Positions 1-9,214 of a DNA stretch of 64,000 bases are shown one piece after another. Origin of the DNA: an uncultured Bacteroidota bacterium (lineage in GTDB: Bacteria; Bacteroidota; Bacteroidia; Flavobacteriales; Flavobacteriaceae); NCBI GenBank assembly GCA_902554655.1, contig CACDPE010000004.1:1-64000 (forward strand), given 5' to 3'. How positions within the stretch are numbered: position 1 is the stretch's first letter; every line of letters begins with the position of its first letter. Below the pieces are notes generated by a model, which worked only from the letters and a program-made list of their open reading frames with translations, was not told where the DNA came from and did not search any database. Both the position numbers and the translations under genes were made by a program.

Positions 1-351
1 AATCCAAGTACATTGCCTTATGCATCCAATGTTGGAGCACCCGCGATTAAACCATCAAACTTAACATCATTTAAAGAAGAAAAGCTTTCAAAAACAAATA
101 AGTATTTTTCTTCCAGATATGAAGAAATTAAGGAAGAGTATAAAAAATTGATGGAGTCCTATGAATGGAATAAATTGATTTATAACTGTAGTTTTAGTTT
201 TAAACCTGATAAAGGAGAAATTTATCATCTTTATCAAAGAAACGATCAAAATTTATTTCTTTCCATAATTGGCCCTAATGAGTGGGATGAAATTTACATT
301 GGATCATTTAGATTAGATTCAAATGATAAATGGGAGAAGGTAGATATATAG
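1..351 (+). CDS. DUF2452 family protein, C-terminal part (5' truncated by window edge)
   Basis: The frame is open from base 1 (Asn-Pro-Ser-Thr-Leu-Pro) to the TAG at 349-351, so the gene begins outside the window; the internal TTG at 13 is not a credible start. The visible 116 residues carry the phrase PYASNVGAPAIKP and, later, YHLYQR and LSIIGPNEW, which I recognise from the Bacteroidota DUF2452 family. No membrane segment or signal is visible in this part; the middle is charged and probably helical. The family has no established function, so none is given. It lies 6 bases upstream of lpxH and is probably co-transcribed with it. Confidence 0.75.
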   Translation, partial: NPSTLPYASNVGAPAIKPSNLTSFKEEKLSKTNKYFSSRYEEIKEEYKKLMESYEWNKLIYNCSFSFKPDKGEIYHLYQRNDQNLFLSIIGPNEWDEIYIGSFRLDSNDKWEKVDI

Positions 352-357
352 TTTATT

Positions 358-1122
358 ATGACAACTATAAATTTAAATCCTGCAAAAAAAATCTATTTTA
401 GTTCAGATAATCATCTTGGATCACCAAATAGAGAAATAAGTCTTAAAAGAGAAAAAATATTTATCTCTTGGCTTGATAAAATAAAATCTGATGCTCAAGC
501 AATTTTTTTTCTGGGTGATTTATTTGATTTTTGGTTTGAGTACAAAACTGTTGTCCCTAAAGGCTTTACTCGTCTTTTTGGAAAATTGGCTGAGCTCTCA
601 GATTCAGGAATTGATCTTTTTTTCTTTGTCGGAAATCATGATTGTTGGATGAAGAATTATTTAGAAGATGAAATTGGGTTTAAAGTTTTTACAAATTCTT
701 GCGAATTTAAGATTGATGATAATAATCTTTTAATTGGCCATGGTGATGGTTTGGGACCGGGGGATATAAAATATAAATTTTTAAAATTTTTATTTAGGTC
801 TAGTATTTTAAGAAAGCTCTTTTCTTTAATTCACCCTGATATTGGCATTTCATTAGGAAGATTTTTCTCGGACAACAATAAAATTCTTTCAGGAAATAAT
901 AGTCCTTTTGAATCAAAAGATAAAGAAATGTTATATACATATTGTAAAAATGTATTAAAGACAAAACATTATGATTACTTTATTTTTGGCCACAGACATT
1001 TACCACTTGAATTAGATTTAGGAAACAATTCAAAGTATTTTAATACAGGCGACTGGATTTCTCATTATTCATATTTAGTGTATGATGGCACATCATTCAC
1101 TCTTAATTATAACAATAAATAA
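358..1122 (+). CDS. lpxH: UDP-2,3-diacylglucosamine diphosphatase (LpxH-type metallophosphoesterase)
   Basis: A calcineurin-like phosphoesterase of 254 aa. The metal-binding blocks are all visible: SSDNHLG (residues 15-21), GDLFDFWFE (53-61), GNHDCW (92-97), GHGDG (127-131) and FGHRH near 211. This block pattern matches LpxH, which cleaves UDP-2,3-diacylglucosamine to lipid X and UMP in lipid A synthesis at the inner face of the cytoplasmic membrane. The SDNHLG spelling in place of SDLHL, and the Bacteroidota-type length, fit homologues in this phylum. The ATG at 358 lies 6 bases after the DUF2452 stop, and hflX starts 2 bases after this stop, so the three genes form one transcription unit. 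Confidence 0.85.
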   Translation: MTTINLNPAKKIYFSSDNHLGSPNREISLKREKIFISWLDKIKSDAQAIFFLGDLFDFWFEYKTVVPKGFTRLFGKLAELSDSGIDLFFFVGNHDCWMKNYLEDEIGFKVFTNSCEFKIDDNNLLIGHGDGLGPGDIKYKFLKFLFRSSILRKLFSLIHPDIGISLGRFFSDNNKILSGNNSPFESKDKEMLYTYCKNVLKTKHYDYFIFGHRHLPLELDLGNNSKYFNTGDWISHYSYLVYDGTSFTLNYNNK

Positions 1123-1124
1123 GT

Positions 1125-2270
1125 TTGATTGAGAATAAAAAAACTGAATATGAAAACACTATTATTGTTGGTGTTGTCAATAGAGATCAAAATGAAGCTG
1201 TAGTAAAAGATTATTTAGATGAACTTTCTTTTTTGTCAGAAACAGCTGGGGGAGTAGTAAAAAAAAGATTTATACAGAAACTTGATAGTCCTAACCCAAA
1301 AACATTTATAGGTTCTGGAAAAATATCTGAAATACAGATATTTAATAAAAAAAATGATATAAGTTCTGTAATTTTTGATGATGAATTATCCCCTACTCAA
1401 CAAGGTAACTTAGAAAGAATTTTGAAATGTAAAATTATTGACAGGACAGGCCTTATCCTTGATATTTTTGCTCAAAGAGCAAAAACAAGTTACGCTAAAA
1501 ATCAAGTTGAACTAGCACAATACCAGTATTTAATGCCCAGATTAAAAGGACTTTGGACTCACCTTGAGAGACAAAAAGGAGGTATTGGAATGAGGGGTCC
1601 TGGTGAAACTGAAATAGAAACTGATAGAAGAATTGTTAGAGATAAGATAAGTTTATTAAAAAATAAACTTAAAAACATAGACAAACAAATGTCGGTTCAG
1701 AGAGGAAATAGAGGAAGTCTAGTAAGAGTATCACTAGTTGGTTATACAAATGTTGGAAAATCAACTTTAATGAATATTATATCAAAATCAAATGTTTTTG
1801 CAGAGGACAAACTATTTGCAACTTTAGATACTACTGTCAGAAAAATAGTAATTGAAAATTTACCTTTTTTAATTACAGATACAGTTGGGTTCATTAGAAA
1901 ATTGCCAACTCAATTAGTAGAATCATTTAAAAGCACATTGAATGAGATAACTGAGTCAGATTTAATTCTACATATTGTTGATGTTTCACATCCTAATTTT
2001 GATGATCATATAGATTCAGTTAATAAAATTCTGGAACAAATTAAATGTGCAGAAAAACCCAGTTTATTAGTTTATAATAAAGTAGATAAATTAAATGAGG
2101 AAGAATTAGAAAATTACAAGTTTAAAGAAAATGGTGAAATAAATTTATTTATATCTGCGCAAAATAAAATAAATATTGATGAGTTAAAAATAAAGCTTTA
2201 CAGTGAGGTTAGAAAAATTCATATTCAGAGATTTCCCTACAATAATTTTCTATATCCTGATTTGAATTAA
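1125..2270 (+). CDS. hflX: ribosome-associated GTPase HflX
   Basis: A 381-residue GTPase. The N-terminal HflX domain (about 1-180) includes NPKTFIGSGK, IFDDELSPTQQ and the glycine-rich GGIGMRGPGETEIETDRR, followed by a coiled linker. The G domain shows G1 GYTNVGKST near 206-214, G3 DTVGF near 252 and G4 NKVDK near 316. HflX splits stalled 70S ribosomes and is involved in ribosome rescue in other bacteria. The start is a TTG at 1125; no ATG is available, and the downstream residues IENKKTEYENT line up with the N-terminus expected for flavobacterial HflX. The region after G4 is shorter than in homologues I recall, which accounts for the small size. The stop codon overlaps tail to tail with the DUF3078 stop (shared TTAA). 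Confidence 0.92.
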   Translation: MIENKKTEYENTIIVGVVNRDQNEAVVKDYLDELSFLSETAGGVVKKRFIQKLDSPNPKTFIGSGKISEIQIFNKKNDISSVIFDDELSPTQQGNLERILKCKIIDRTGLILDIFAQRAKTSYAKNQVELAQYQYLMPRLKGLWTHLERQKGGIGMRGPGETEIETDRRIVRDKISLLKNKLKNIDKQMSVQRGNRGSLVRVSLVGYTNVGKSTLMNIISKSNVFAEDKLFATLDTTVRKIVIENLPFLITDTVGFIRKLPTQLVESFKSTLNEITESDLILHIVDVSHPNFDDHIDSVNKILEQIKCAEKPSLLVYNKVDKLNEEELENYKFKENGEINLFISAQNKINIDELKIKLYSEVRKIHIQRFPYNNFLYPDLN

Positions 2271-3169
2271 ATTTTTAAATTAACTCCAATACCCATAACT
2301 TCACGAACCTGCAATCTTTTTATAGAGTTGTCATCGTAAATAAACTGTAAAATTAAATTAGTTGTTAAGTATTTATTGACTTTCATTGTTGTGTTTATTG
2401 TGTAATCTAAGTCAATATTTCCTGGGTTTTCAAGGTAATCTGAATACAAGCTAATTCTGTTGGATACTTCAACATTTTCAATAAGTTCAAATTTAAAGTA
2501 GGATCTCAAAGATGCACCTAGCTCAAATCTACTATTAGAACCTTTACTTACACCAAAGTATTGTTTACCTTCAGAGAGATTTTCAGTAAATGTTCTATTA
2601 ACCATAATTAATCTTCCTGTAGCAGGGGCAAAATTTACCCACAAATCTTTAGTTTTTCTCCAATATAAACCGACACCAATTTGCAAATAAGCCGGGGAGA
2701 AAAAACGTGTTAGTTCAGTTCTTTCTTCCTCTCCGCTTGAATTTTTTTTGAATCTATAACCCTTTGTCCATTGAGTCTTAAAGTTTACAAAAGATGAATA
2801 GCTCCAATTTCCAATTAAGTTATTTGTAAATTTTTTGCCTAAAAGAGAGTTTAACTCGAGCCTATCATCTGTTTTCTTTAAGTATTTACTACCACCAATA
2901 CTGTTTAAGCCATATGCAGTTATTACTTTAGTATCCCAATTCCAACCATTGTTTTCAAAATTAAAGTCATAATCAATTTTAATTGTTCCTGATAAACTTG
3001 TTTGACCTCCTGCAGTCCAATAACTATAACTTGATTGGTTTCCTAAAAAAGTAAATTTTCCAGAACTATTCCAATTACTTTTTACTATGGTTGAGTCAGA
3101 TAGATTTTCCTGAGATAAAGAATATGTGAAAAATAAAATAAATAAAAAATTAAAAAAGTATTTAATCAT
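2267..3169 (-). CDS. DUF3078 family exported protein
   Basis: A 300-residue protein that starts with a Sec signal peptide: Lys, a hydrophobic stretch to about residue 17, then SLSQ as a likely cleavage region. The mature part alternates short aromatic-rich beta strands (SYWTAGGQTSLSG, NNGWNWDTK, LELNSLLGKK) and ends on a hydrophobic residue, consistent with the DUF3078 family of predicted outer-membrane or periplasmic beta proteins found in Bacteroidota. No molecular function is known. It is the last gene of the SUF transcription unit, and its ATG overlaps the DUF2480 stop as ATGA, so it is translationally coupled; whether it has any iron-sulfur role is not shown. Confidence 0.75.
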   Translation of the reverse strand: MIKYFFNFLFILFFTYSLSQENLSDSTIVKSNWNSSGKFTFLGNQSSYSYWTAGGQTSLSGTIKIDYDFNFENNGWNWDTKVITAYGLNSIGGSKYLKKTDDRLELNSLLGKKFTNNLIGNWSYSSFVNFKTQWTKGYRFKKNSSGEEERTELTRFFSPAYLQIGVGLYWRKTKDLWVNFAPATGRLIMVNRTFTENLSEGKQYFGVSKGSNSRFELGASLRSYFKFELIENVEVSNRISLYSDYLENPGNIDLDYTINTTMKVNKYLTTNLILQFIYDDNSIKRLQVREVMGIGVNLKI

Positions 3170-3672
3170 TTTCTCTTATAAACTGGAACAGCAGAACATG
3201 CCTCACCAAACATGATTGATTTTGCGATAGGTTGAAGCTTTTCAATTATTAACGAGTAAAAGTAATTATTGTCAGAAATATCTGAACAACCTTTTATAAT
3301 TATAGGTTTATCAATAAATAGTTTTTCATCTAAACTTTTTATTCCATCAATTATTTGATAATTTTTAAATTCATTTTGATTTCCAATAAAATTTCTAATT
3401 CCAAATTCTGTTAACTTTGAAGAAATTAGTAAATATGCCCAGTGCGGAATAATAGCATCATTTGAACATTGTATCAAAACAGTTTTATTTTTAAAATCTG
3501 ACCAATCATAATCTTTTATTTTTTGTCTGAACTCAGCTTCGATCAAAATAATTTCATCTTTAAGCCAATCTTTTAGATCAAAAATTTCAAAAATAGTTTG
3601 AGTTAAAAAGTCATTAAAATCAATAGTAGTGATTTTACTTTTAGAAACTCTATTTATGATTTTATATTCCAT
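3166..3672 (-). CDS. DUF2480 family protein
   Basis: A 168-residue soluble protein with no signal peptide or membrane segment. The opening INRVSKSKITTIDF and the block SNDAIIPHWAYLLISSKL match the DUF2480 family, which I know only from Bacteroidota and which is often found beside suf genes. Two cysteines occur in the C-terminal half (KGCSD and GEACSA), and the C-terminus is basic (VPVYKRK). No function is established. It lies between the DUF59 gene (0-base gap) and DUF3078 (4-base overlap), so it is firmly within the SUF operon. A role linked to Fe-S assembly is plausible by context only. Confidence 0.75.
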   Translation of the reverse strand: MEYKIINRVSKSKITTIDFNDFLTQTIFEIFDLKDWLKDEIILIEAEFRQKIKDYDWSDFKNKTVLIQCSNDAIIPHWAYLLISSKLTEFGIRNFIGNQNEFKNYQIIDGIKSLDEKLFIDKPIIIKGCSDISDNNYFYSLIIEKLQPIAKSIMFGEACSAVPVYKRK

Positions 3673-3999
3673 CTATAAAAATCCTAGCTCTAACTTTGCT
3701 TCTTCACTCATCAAGTCTCTAGACCAAGGAGGTTCAAAAGTCATTTCAACTTCAGCATTTTTTACTCCATCAATTTCTGCTACCTTATCCTTTACTTCTT
3801 GAGGTAAACTTTCAGCTACCGGACAATTTGGTGTTGTTAATGTCATTAATATTTTTACTTCATTATCTTCATTTAAGAAAACATCATATATTAAACCAAG
3901 TTCATATATATCAACAGGAATCTCTGGATCATAAATAGTCTTTAAAACTTTAACTACTGTTTCACCGAGTTCATTTGGATTAATCATTTTATCAGTCAT
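3673..3999 (-). CDS. DUF59/MIP18-family Fe-S assembly protein (SufT-like)
   Basis: A small 108-residue protein of the MIP18/PaaD (DUF59) family. Diagnostic text is YDPEIPVDIYELGLIYDV near residues 22-39 and the block TTPNCPVAESLP around 56-67, which holds the single conserved Cys. The C-terminus VEMTFEPPWSRDLMSEEAK is also typical. Members act in Fe-S cluster maturation or insertion (SufT in several bacteria, MIP18 in eukaryotes) by a mechanism not fully settled. It sits directly after sufE and before DUF2480 in the SUF operon, which supports the assignment. I leave the gene symbol blank because the family also includes proteins outside SUF. Confidence 0.85.
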   Translation of the reverse strand: MTDKMINPNELGETVVKVLKTIYDPEIPVDIYELGLIYDVFLNEDNEVKILMTLTTPNCPVAESLPQEVKDKVAEIDGVKNAEVEMTFEPPWSRDLMSEEAKLELGFL

Positions 4000-4001
4000 T
4001 T

Positions 4002-4421
4002 TTAATTTAATTTACTATATGCTAGAGCATAAAATTTAATTTGTTTTAACATAGATGATAAGCCATTTGCTCTGTTAGGAGACAAATGTTCTTTCAACCC
4101 TATTTCATCAATGAAACTCATGTCTGCAGATAATATTTCATTCGGAGATCTATCATTTAAAATATTGAGTAATATCGCTACTATTCCTTTACTGATTATT
4201 GCATCGCTATCAGCTTGAAAATGAATCTTCTTGCCATCAAAGCTTGAGTGTAACCAAACTTTACTTTGACATCCCTTAATTAGATTATCATCTGTTTTAA
4301 ATTTAGAGTTCATTTTATCAAGAGACTTAGATAAATCAATCATGTACTGATATTTTTCAGTCCAGTCTTCCATAAATGAAAAGTCTTCAGCTAAGCATTT
4401 TCCTTGTTCAGAAATAGTCAT
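4002..4421 (-). CDS. sufE: SufE sulfur acceptor protein
   Basis: SufE accepts persulfide sulfur from SufS and hands it to the SufBCD scaffold. The 139-residue product contains the active-site block IKGCQSKVWL (the acceptor Cys) and the conserved EHLSPNRANGL near the C-terminus. I chose the ATG at 4421: an in-frame TTG three codons upstream (4430) would add only three residues, and the ATG gives the expected MTISEQGK start. It lies 18 bases after the sufS stop. Cytoplasmic, no signal peptide. Confidence 0.92.
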   Translation of the reverse strand: MTISEQGKCLAEDFSFMEDWTEKYQYMIDLSKSLDKMNSKFKTDDNLIKGCQSKVWLHSSFDGKKIHFQADSDAIISKGIVAILLNILNDRSPNEILSADMSFIDEIGLKEHLSPNRANGLSSMLKQIKFYALAYSKLN

Positions 4422-4439
4422 ATATTTCAAAGATACGAA

Positions 4440-5657
4440 TTAGCTCAACATTGTTTTTGCAATATTTATAGCTTCAATTAACTTATCAATTTCTTTTTTT
4501 GTATTAATAAACGATAAGGACACTCGAACAGTTCCGGAAATAAGAAAATGGTCCATAATTGGCTGAGCACAATGCTGACCAGTTCTAACGGCAATTCCAA
4601 ACTTGTCTAATATTGAACCAATATCATAGGGATGAAGATTCTCAATGTTGAAGGATATTACGGAGGTTTTATTATTAGTATCTCCATATATTTTGAGACC
4701 TTCAATTTTTTTTAATGATTGCGTAGCATAATTAAGCAATTCATTTTCATAATTATATATATTGTCTAGTCCAATTTTGTTTATATAATCTAATGCATAG
4801 CCGAAAGCTATAGCACCCGATATATTTGGAGTACCAGCTTCAAATTTATGTGGAAGTTCTGCATAAGTAGTTTTTTCAAAAGTAACATCAGAAATCATTT
4901 CTCCTCCTCCCATTAAAGGAGGCAGCTTTTCAAGTAAATTCTTTTTTCCGTAGAGAAAACCAATTCCAGTTGGCCCACACAACTTATGCGCTGATGCGGT
5001 GAAGTAATCAACATCAAGTTTTTGTAAATCAATAGTAAAATGAGCTGAGCTTTGAGCTCCGTCTATTAAAACTACAGCTCCATTTCTATGAGATATTTCA
5101 ATTATTTCTTCAATAGGATTTATTATCCCAAGTGCATTAGAAACGTGATTAAGAAAGACAATCTTGGTTTTTTCGGAGATAATTGACTTGAAATGATCAA
5201 GATCAAGCTCACCGTTTTCTTTCAGCGGAATTACACTTAATTTGGCATGATTTTTTTCAACCATCATCTGCCAGGGTACAATATTAGAATGATGTTCCAT
5301 TCCAGAAACAATTATTTCATCATCACTAGTTAATAAGTCAGTATATCCATTTGCTATTATATTAATTGAGTGTGTTGTTCCAGATGTAAAAATAATTTCT
5401 TCACTAAAATTAGCGTTAAAGTGTTTTTGAATTTTTTTTCTTGAACTTTCGTAAGCTTCAGTAGCCTCCTCACTAACTGAATGAACTCCTCGGTGGATAT
5501 TAGCATTATACTTTTTATAATAATCAGAAATTGATTCAATTACACTTATAGGAGTTTGTGATGTTGCAGCATTGTCAAAGTAGATTAAGCTTTTTCCATT
5601 TATCTTTCTCTCTAATATTGGAAAGTCTTTTCTAATATTTTCAACATTAAAAGTCAT
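4440..5657 (-). CDS. sufS: cysteine desulfurase SufS
   Basis: A group II PLP-dependent cysteine desulfurase of 405 aa, which supplies sulfur to SufE. Visible landmarks are DNAATSQTP near residue 28, GTTHSIN in the cofactor-phosphate region, DGAQSSAH, the Schiff-base lysine in TASAHKLCGPTG, and the catalytic cysteine in RTGQHCAQP near residue 360. The loop around that Cys is short, as expected for SufS as opposed to IscS. The start codon ATG at 5657 overlaps the sufD stop as TGATG, so the two are coupled. Start and length agree with the family. Confidence 0.95.
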   Translation of the reverse strand: MTFNVENIRKDFPILERKINGKSLIYFDNAATSQTPISVIESISDYYKKYNANIHRGVHSVSEEATEAYESSRKKIQKHFNANFSEEIIFTSGTTHSINIIANGYTDLLTSDDEIIVSGMEHHSNIVPWQMMVEKNHAKLSVIPLKENGELDLDHFKSIISEKTKIVFLNHVSNALGIINPIEEIIEISHRNGAVVLIDGAQSSAHFTIDLQKLDVDYFTASAHKLCGPTGIGFLYGKKNLLEKLPPLMGGGEMISDVTFEKTTYAELPHKFEAGTPNISGAIAFGYALDYINKIGLDNIYNYENELLNYATQSLKKIEGLKIYGDTNNKTSVISFNIENLHPYDIGSILDKFGIAVRTGQHCAQPIMDHFLISGTVRVSLSFINTKKEIDKLIEAINIAKTMLS

Positions 5658-7009
5658 CAGAGCTCAAAGCCTAAATTAACTCCAATTTTATTGGCAATAA
5701 TTTTTTTGATTTTATTTTTTAATGCTTGCATTTTAACATTTTCTAAAACATTATTAGCAAAAGCGTAAGTTAGCAGACCTTTGGCTTCATGTTCAGAAAT
5801 ACCTCTAGTTTTCAAATAAAACATAGCAGAATCATCTAATTGACCAATAGTACATCCATGTGAACATTTAACATCGTCAGCAAAAATTTCTAATTGAGGT
5901 TTTGTATTCACAGAAGCTTTATCTCCAACAAGAAGATTATTGTTCTGCTGGAAAGCATTTATTTTTTGAGCTATTTTATCAACAAGTACCCTTCCGTTAA
6001 AAACACCAGTTGAGTTCCCATTATAAATTCCTTTATATTCTTGGTAGCTTTCACAATTTGGATTGGCATGGTGGACTAAAGTATGATGATCTGTATGCTG
6101 ATTGCCACCAAGAATTGTAATTCCTTTCATAATTGAATTTATATTTTGTCCATTTTGAAAAAAATTAAGATTGTTCCTAACAATATTGCCTCCAAATGAA
6201 AATGTATGGCAGCTCACTTCACTATCTCTTTTTTGATTTATATAAGTATTATCGATTAGAGAAGTTGTTTCTAAATCATTTTGAATTTTATAGTAATCAA
6301 GATTAGCATTTTCTTTAACATGAATTTCCGTAAGAGTATTAGTCAAAGGATCAATAAAACCTGGATAAGTATAAGGTGATTTATCATTCTTACCAACTAA
6401 CGAATAATGACTCTCTAATATTTGAGCTTTGGAGTTTTTTTCTAATATTATCAAATTTCTTGGCTGAAGCATTAATGATGATTCACCACCTGAATTAATA
6501 TGAATTATTTCAATAGGTTTATCTAATTCCATACTTTTTGGTATGTGTATAAATGCACCTTCTTTAGAAAAAGAACTATTTAATAAGCTAAAAGACTCAT
6601 TTTTGTCAACAATTGTGTTATAATGTTTTTTTATTAAGTTTTCATACTTTTTATTTTCAATAATAGATGAAAGTATACAAATATCAACGCCATCATGTGA
6701 GGTGTTTGACCATAGAGGATCATAGGCACCATCAATAAAAACGATTTTATAAGATTCAATACCTGAAAGAAAAAAATCTTTTACTTTATCAAACTCAATT
6801 AGATGTCTTTTTTTCTTAAAAATTGTAAGTTTGTCATTCAATACTTTATTTATTGGGGTATATTTCCAATATTCATTTTTTTTACCAGGAAATCCAATCT
6901 TTTCAAAATCCTTTATTGATTTTGATCTGATCTCGTGAACTGATGTATTAATATCAGTATCTAGCTCGAAAGCTAGAAAAGATGACACCATTTTTTCTTT
7001 TAAAGACAT
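5657..7009 (-). CDS. sufD: Fe-S assembly scaffold protein SufD
   Basis: SufD is the partner of SufB in the SufBC2D scaffold. The 450-residue protein has KNEYWKYTP near residue 45, a long right-handed beta-helix core with NPNCESYQEYKGIYNGNSTG, and the C-terminal block KCSHGCTIGQLDDSAMFYLKTRG (written here in part), which carries the conserved Cys and His region shared with SufB. I chose the ATG at 7009 (MSLKEKMVSS): the upstream in-frame TTG at 7027 would overlap sufC by 10 bases and adds six residues not expected in the family. The gap to sufC is 8 bases. Confidence 0.93.
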   Translation of the reverse strand: MSLKEKMVSSFLAFELDTDINTSVHEIRSKSIKDFEKIGFPGKKNEYWKYTPINKVLNDKLTIFKKKRHLIEFDKVKDFFLSGIESYKIVFIDGAYDPLWSNTSHDGVDICILSSIIENKKYENLIKKHYNTIVDKNESFSLLNSSFSKEGAFIHIPKSMELDKPIEIIHINSGGESSLMLQPRNLIILEKNSKAQILESHYSLVGKNDKSPYTYPGFIDPLTNTLTEIHVKENANLDYYKIQNDLETTSLIDNTYINQKRDSEVSCHTFSFGGNIVRNNLNFFQNGQNINSIMKGITILGGNQHTDHHTLVHHANPNCESYQEYKGIYNGNSTGVFNGRVLVDKIAQKINAFQQNNNLLVGDKASVNTKPQLEIFADDVKCSHGCTIGQLDDSAMFYLKTRGISEHEAKGLLTYAFANNVLENVKMQALKNKIKKIIANKIGVNLGFEL

Positions 7010-7017
7010 ATTAGTTT

Positions 7018-7752
7018 TTAAATCCAATCATAACCTTTTTCTTCAAGCTCAAACGCAAGCTCTTTATTACCAGATTTAGCAATTTTACCATCTTGTAAAA
7101 CATGAACATAATCAGGAATGATATGGTCTAGTAATCTTTGGTAGTGAGTAATTATGACAATAGCATTTGACCTACTTTTAATTTTATTAACACCATTAGC
7201 AACAATCCTTAAAGCATCAATATCAAGACCTGAATCAGTTTCATCTAAAATTGCAAGCGAAGGTTCAAGCATAGCCATTTGAAATATTTCATTTCTCTTT
7301 TTTTCACCACCTGAGAATCCTTCATTCAAAGATCTTGAAAGAAACTTTGAATCGATTTCGAGTAGGTTCGCTTTTTCTCTTATCTTTTTCAACATTTCAT
7401 TTGCTGCCATCTCTTTTTGTCCTCTTGCTTTGAGATTAGAGTTGATAGCTGTTTTAATAAAATTTGTTACAGTTATTCCAGGGATTTCTACTGGATATTG
7501 AAAAGACATAAAAATGCCTTTATTGGCTCTTTCTTCAGCTGAAAGATCCTCTATATTTTCATTTTTGTAAATAATTGACCCATTAGTTATTTCATAATCT
7601 TCATTTCCAGCTATAACTGAAGACAATGTGCTTTTACCTGATCCATTTGGCCCCATTATAGCATGGATTTCTCCAGCTTTTACACTGAGGTTTAAACCTT
7701 TTAAGATTTTTTTATCATCTATACTTACATGTAAATCTTTAATTTCTAACAT
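7018..7752 (-). CDS. sufC: Fe-S assembly ATPase SufC
   Basis: An ABC-type ATPase of 244 aa that powers the SufBCD scaffold. Walker A is GPNGSGKST near residues 34-42, the signature is NEGFSGGEKKRNEI near 148, and Walker B is LAILDETDSGLD near 168. The ETDSGLD spelling and SGGEKKR signature are specific to SufC among ABC proteins. It has no membrane segments. It lies 10 bases downstream of sufB and 8 bases upstream of sufD, the standard order for SUF operons. Confidence 0.96.
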   Translation of the reverse strand: MLEIKDLHVSIDDKKILKGLNLSVKAGEIHAIMGPNGSGKSTLSSVIAGNEDYEITNGSIIYKNENIEDLSAEERANKGIFMSFQYPVEIPGITVTNFIKTAINSNLKARGQKEMAANEMLKKIREKANLLEIDSKFLSRSLNEGFSGGEKKRNEIFQMAMLEPSLAILDETDSGLDIDALRIVANGVNKIKSRSNAIVIITHYQRLLDHIIPDYVHVLQDGKIAKSGNKELAFELEEKGYDWI

Positions 7753-7762
7753 AATTATAATA

Positions 7763-9208
7763 TTAACCTACAGAACCTTCCAAGGATATTTCAAGTAATT
7801 TTTGAGCTTCAACTGCAAATTCCATTGGCAATTTATTCAATACTTCTTTACTAAATCCATTTACTATTAATGCTATAGCTTTTTCTGTATCAATACCTCT
7901 TTGATTACAGTAAAAAATTTGATCTTCTCCAATTTTACTTGTAGTTGCTTCATGTTCTATCTGTGCTGTTTTATTTTTTGCTTCGATGTATGGGAATGTG
8001 TGTGCTCCACAATTATTTCCCATAAGTAATGAGTCACATTGAGAAAAGTTTCTTGCATTTTCAGCATTATTGCCAATTCTGACAAGTCCTCTATAACTAT
8101 TCTGAGATTTTCCAGCTGAAATTCCTTTTGAAATAATTGTACTCTTTGTGTTTTTTCCAAGATGAATCATTTTTGTCCCAGTATCAGCTTGTTGATAATT
8201 ATTTGTTACTGCAATTGAATAAAATTCACCAACGCTATTATTACCCTTTAAAATACATGAAGGGTATTTCCATGTTACAGCAGAACCAGTTTCAACTTGT
8301 GTCCATGATATTTTAGAATTTTCATGACATAAACCTCTCTTTGTAACAAAATTGAATACGCCTCCTTTTCCTTGTTTATTACCAGGATACCAATTTTGTA
8401 CTGTTGAGTACTTGATTTCTGCATCATCAAGAGCAATTAATTCGACAACTGCTGCATGTAATTGATTTTCATCTCTTGAAGGAGCTGTACATCCTTCTAA
8501 GTAACTTACATAACTGCCCTCATCTGCAATTACAAGTGTTCTTTCAAATTGTCCTGTTCCTGCCTGGTTAATTCTAAAATAAGTAGATAATTCCATCGGA
8601 CATTTTACTCCTTTGGGGATGTAACAAAAAGAGCCATCAGAAAATACTGCAGAGTTTAAGGCAGAGTAGAAATTATCTTTTTTAGGAATAACAGTTCCAA
8701 GATATTTTTTAACAAGATCTGGATGTTCTTGAATAGCTTCTGAAATTGAACAAAAAATAATTCCTTTTTTTGAAAGAGTTTCTTTGAATGTAGTAGCTAC
8801 AGAAACAGAATCCATTACTATATCAACTGCAACCCCAGCCAGCTTCTTTTGTTCATCAATTGAGATTCCAAGTTTATCAAAGGTTTTTAAAAGTTCAGGA
8901 TCAACTTCATCAAGGCTATCATATTTTGCCTTAGTTTTAGGAGCAGAGTAATAAGAAATGTCTTGGAATTTAGGTTTTTTATAATTAACATTTGACCATT
9001 CTGGTTCTTCCATTTTTTCCCATGCTTCAAATGCGCTTAATCTCCAATCAGTCATCCACTTTGGTTCATTCTTTTTTTCTGATATTTTTCGAACAATATC
9101 TTTATTTAGGCCAACAGGAAATGTTTCAGATTCAATCTTAGTTGTAAATCCATATTGATACTCTTGTTGTTCTAATTCTTTTTTTAATTCTTCTTCGGTA
9201 TATGCCAT
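7763..9208 (-). CDS. sufB: Fe-S assembly scaffold protein SufB
   Basis: SufB is the main scaffold subunit on which nascent Fe-S clusters are built. The product is 481 aa. Recognisable blocks are [12 protein letters not shown] near residue 50, [39 protein letters not shown], and the C-terminal region with [19 protein letters not shown] followed by [18 protein letters not shown]. These cysteines include those proposed to bind or relay sulfur and iron in E. coli SufB. The ATG at 9208 is preceded by the sufA stop with a gap of 6 bases. Length and order match the family. Confidence 0.96.
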   Translation of the reverse strand: MAYTEEELKKELEQQEYQYGFTTKIESETFPVGLNKDIVRKISEKKNEPKWMTDWRLSAFEAWEKMEEPEWSNVNYKKPKFQDISYYSAPKTKAKYDSLDEVDPELLKTFDKLGISIDEQKKLAGVAVDIVMDSVSVATTFKETLSKKGIIFCSISEAIQEHPDLVKKYLGTVIPKKDNFYSALNSAVFSDGSFCYIPKGVKCPMELSTYFRINQAGTGQFERTLVIADEGSYVSYLEGCTAPSRDENQLHAAVVELIALDDAEIKYSTVQNWYPGNKQGKGGVFNFVTKRGLCHENSKISWTQVETGSAVTWKYPSCILKGNNSVGEFYSIAVTNNYQQADTGTKMIHLGKNTKSTIISKGISAGKSQNSYRGLVRIGNNAENARNFSQCDSLLMGNNCGAHTFPYIEAKNKTAQIEHEATTSKIGEDQIFYCNQRGIDTEKAIALIVNGFSKEVLNKLPMEFAVEAQKLLEISLEGSVG

Positions 9209-9214
9209 ATCTTT

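Noticed and set aside
1120-1127. TAAGTTTG overlapping the start of hflX, resembling a -7 box
   Set aside because: It is formed by the lpxH stop codon plus the hflX TTG; the TTG gives the expected HflX N-terminus, so the match is likely chance within an operon.
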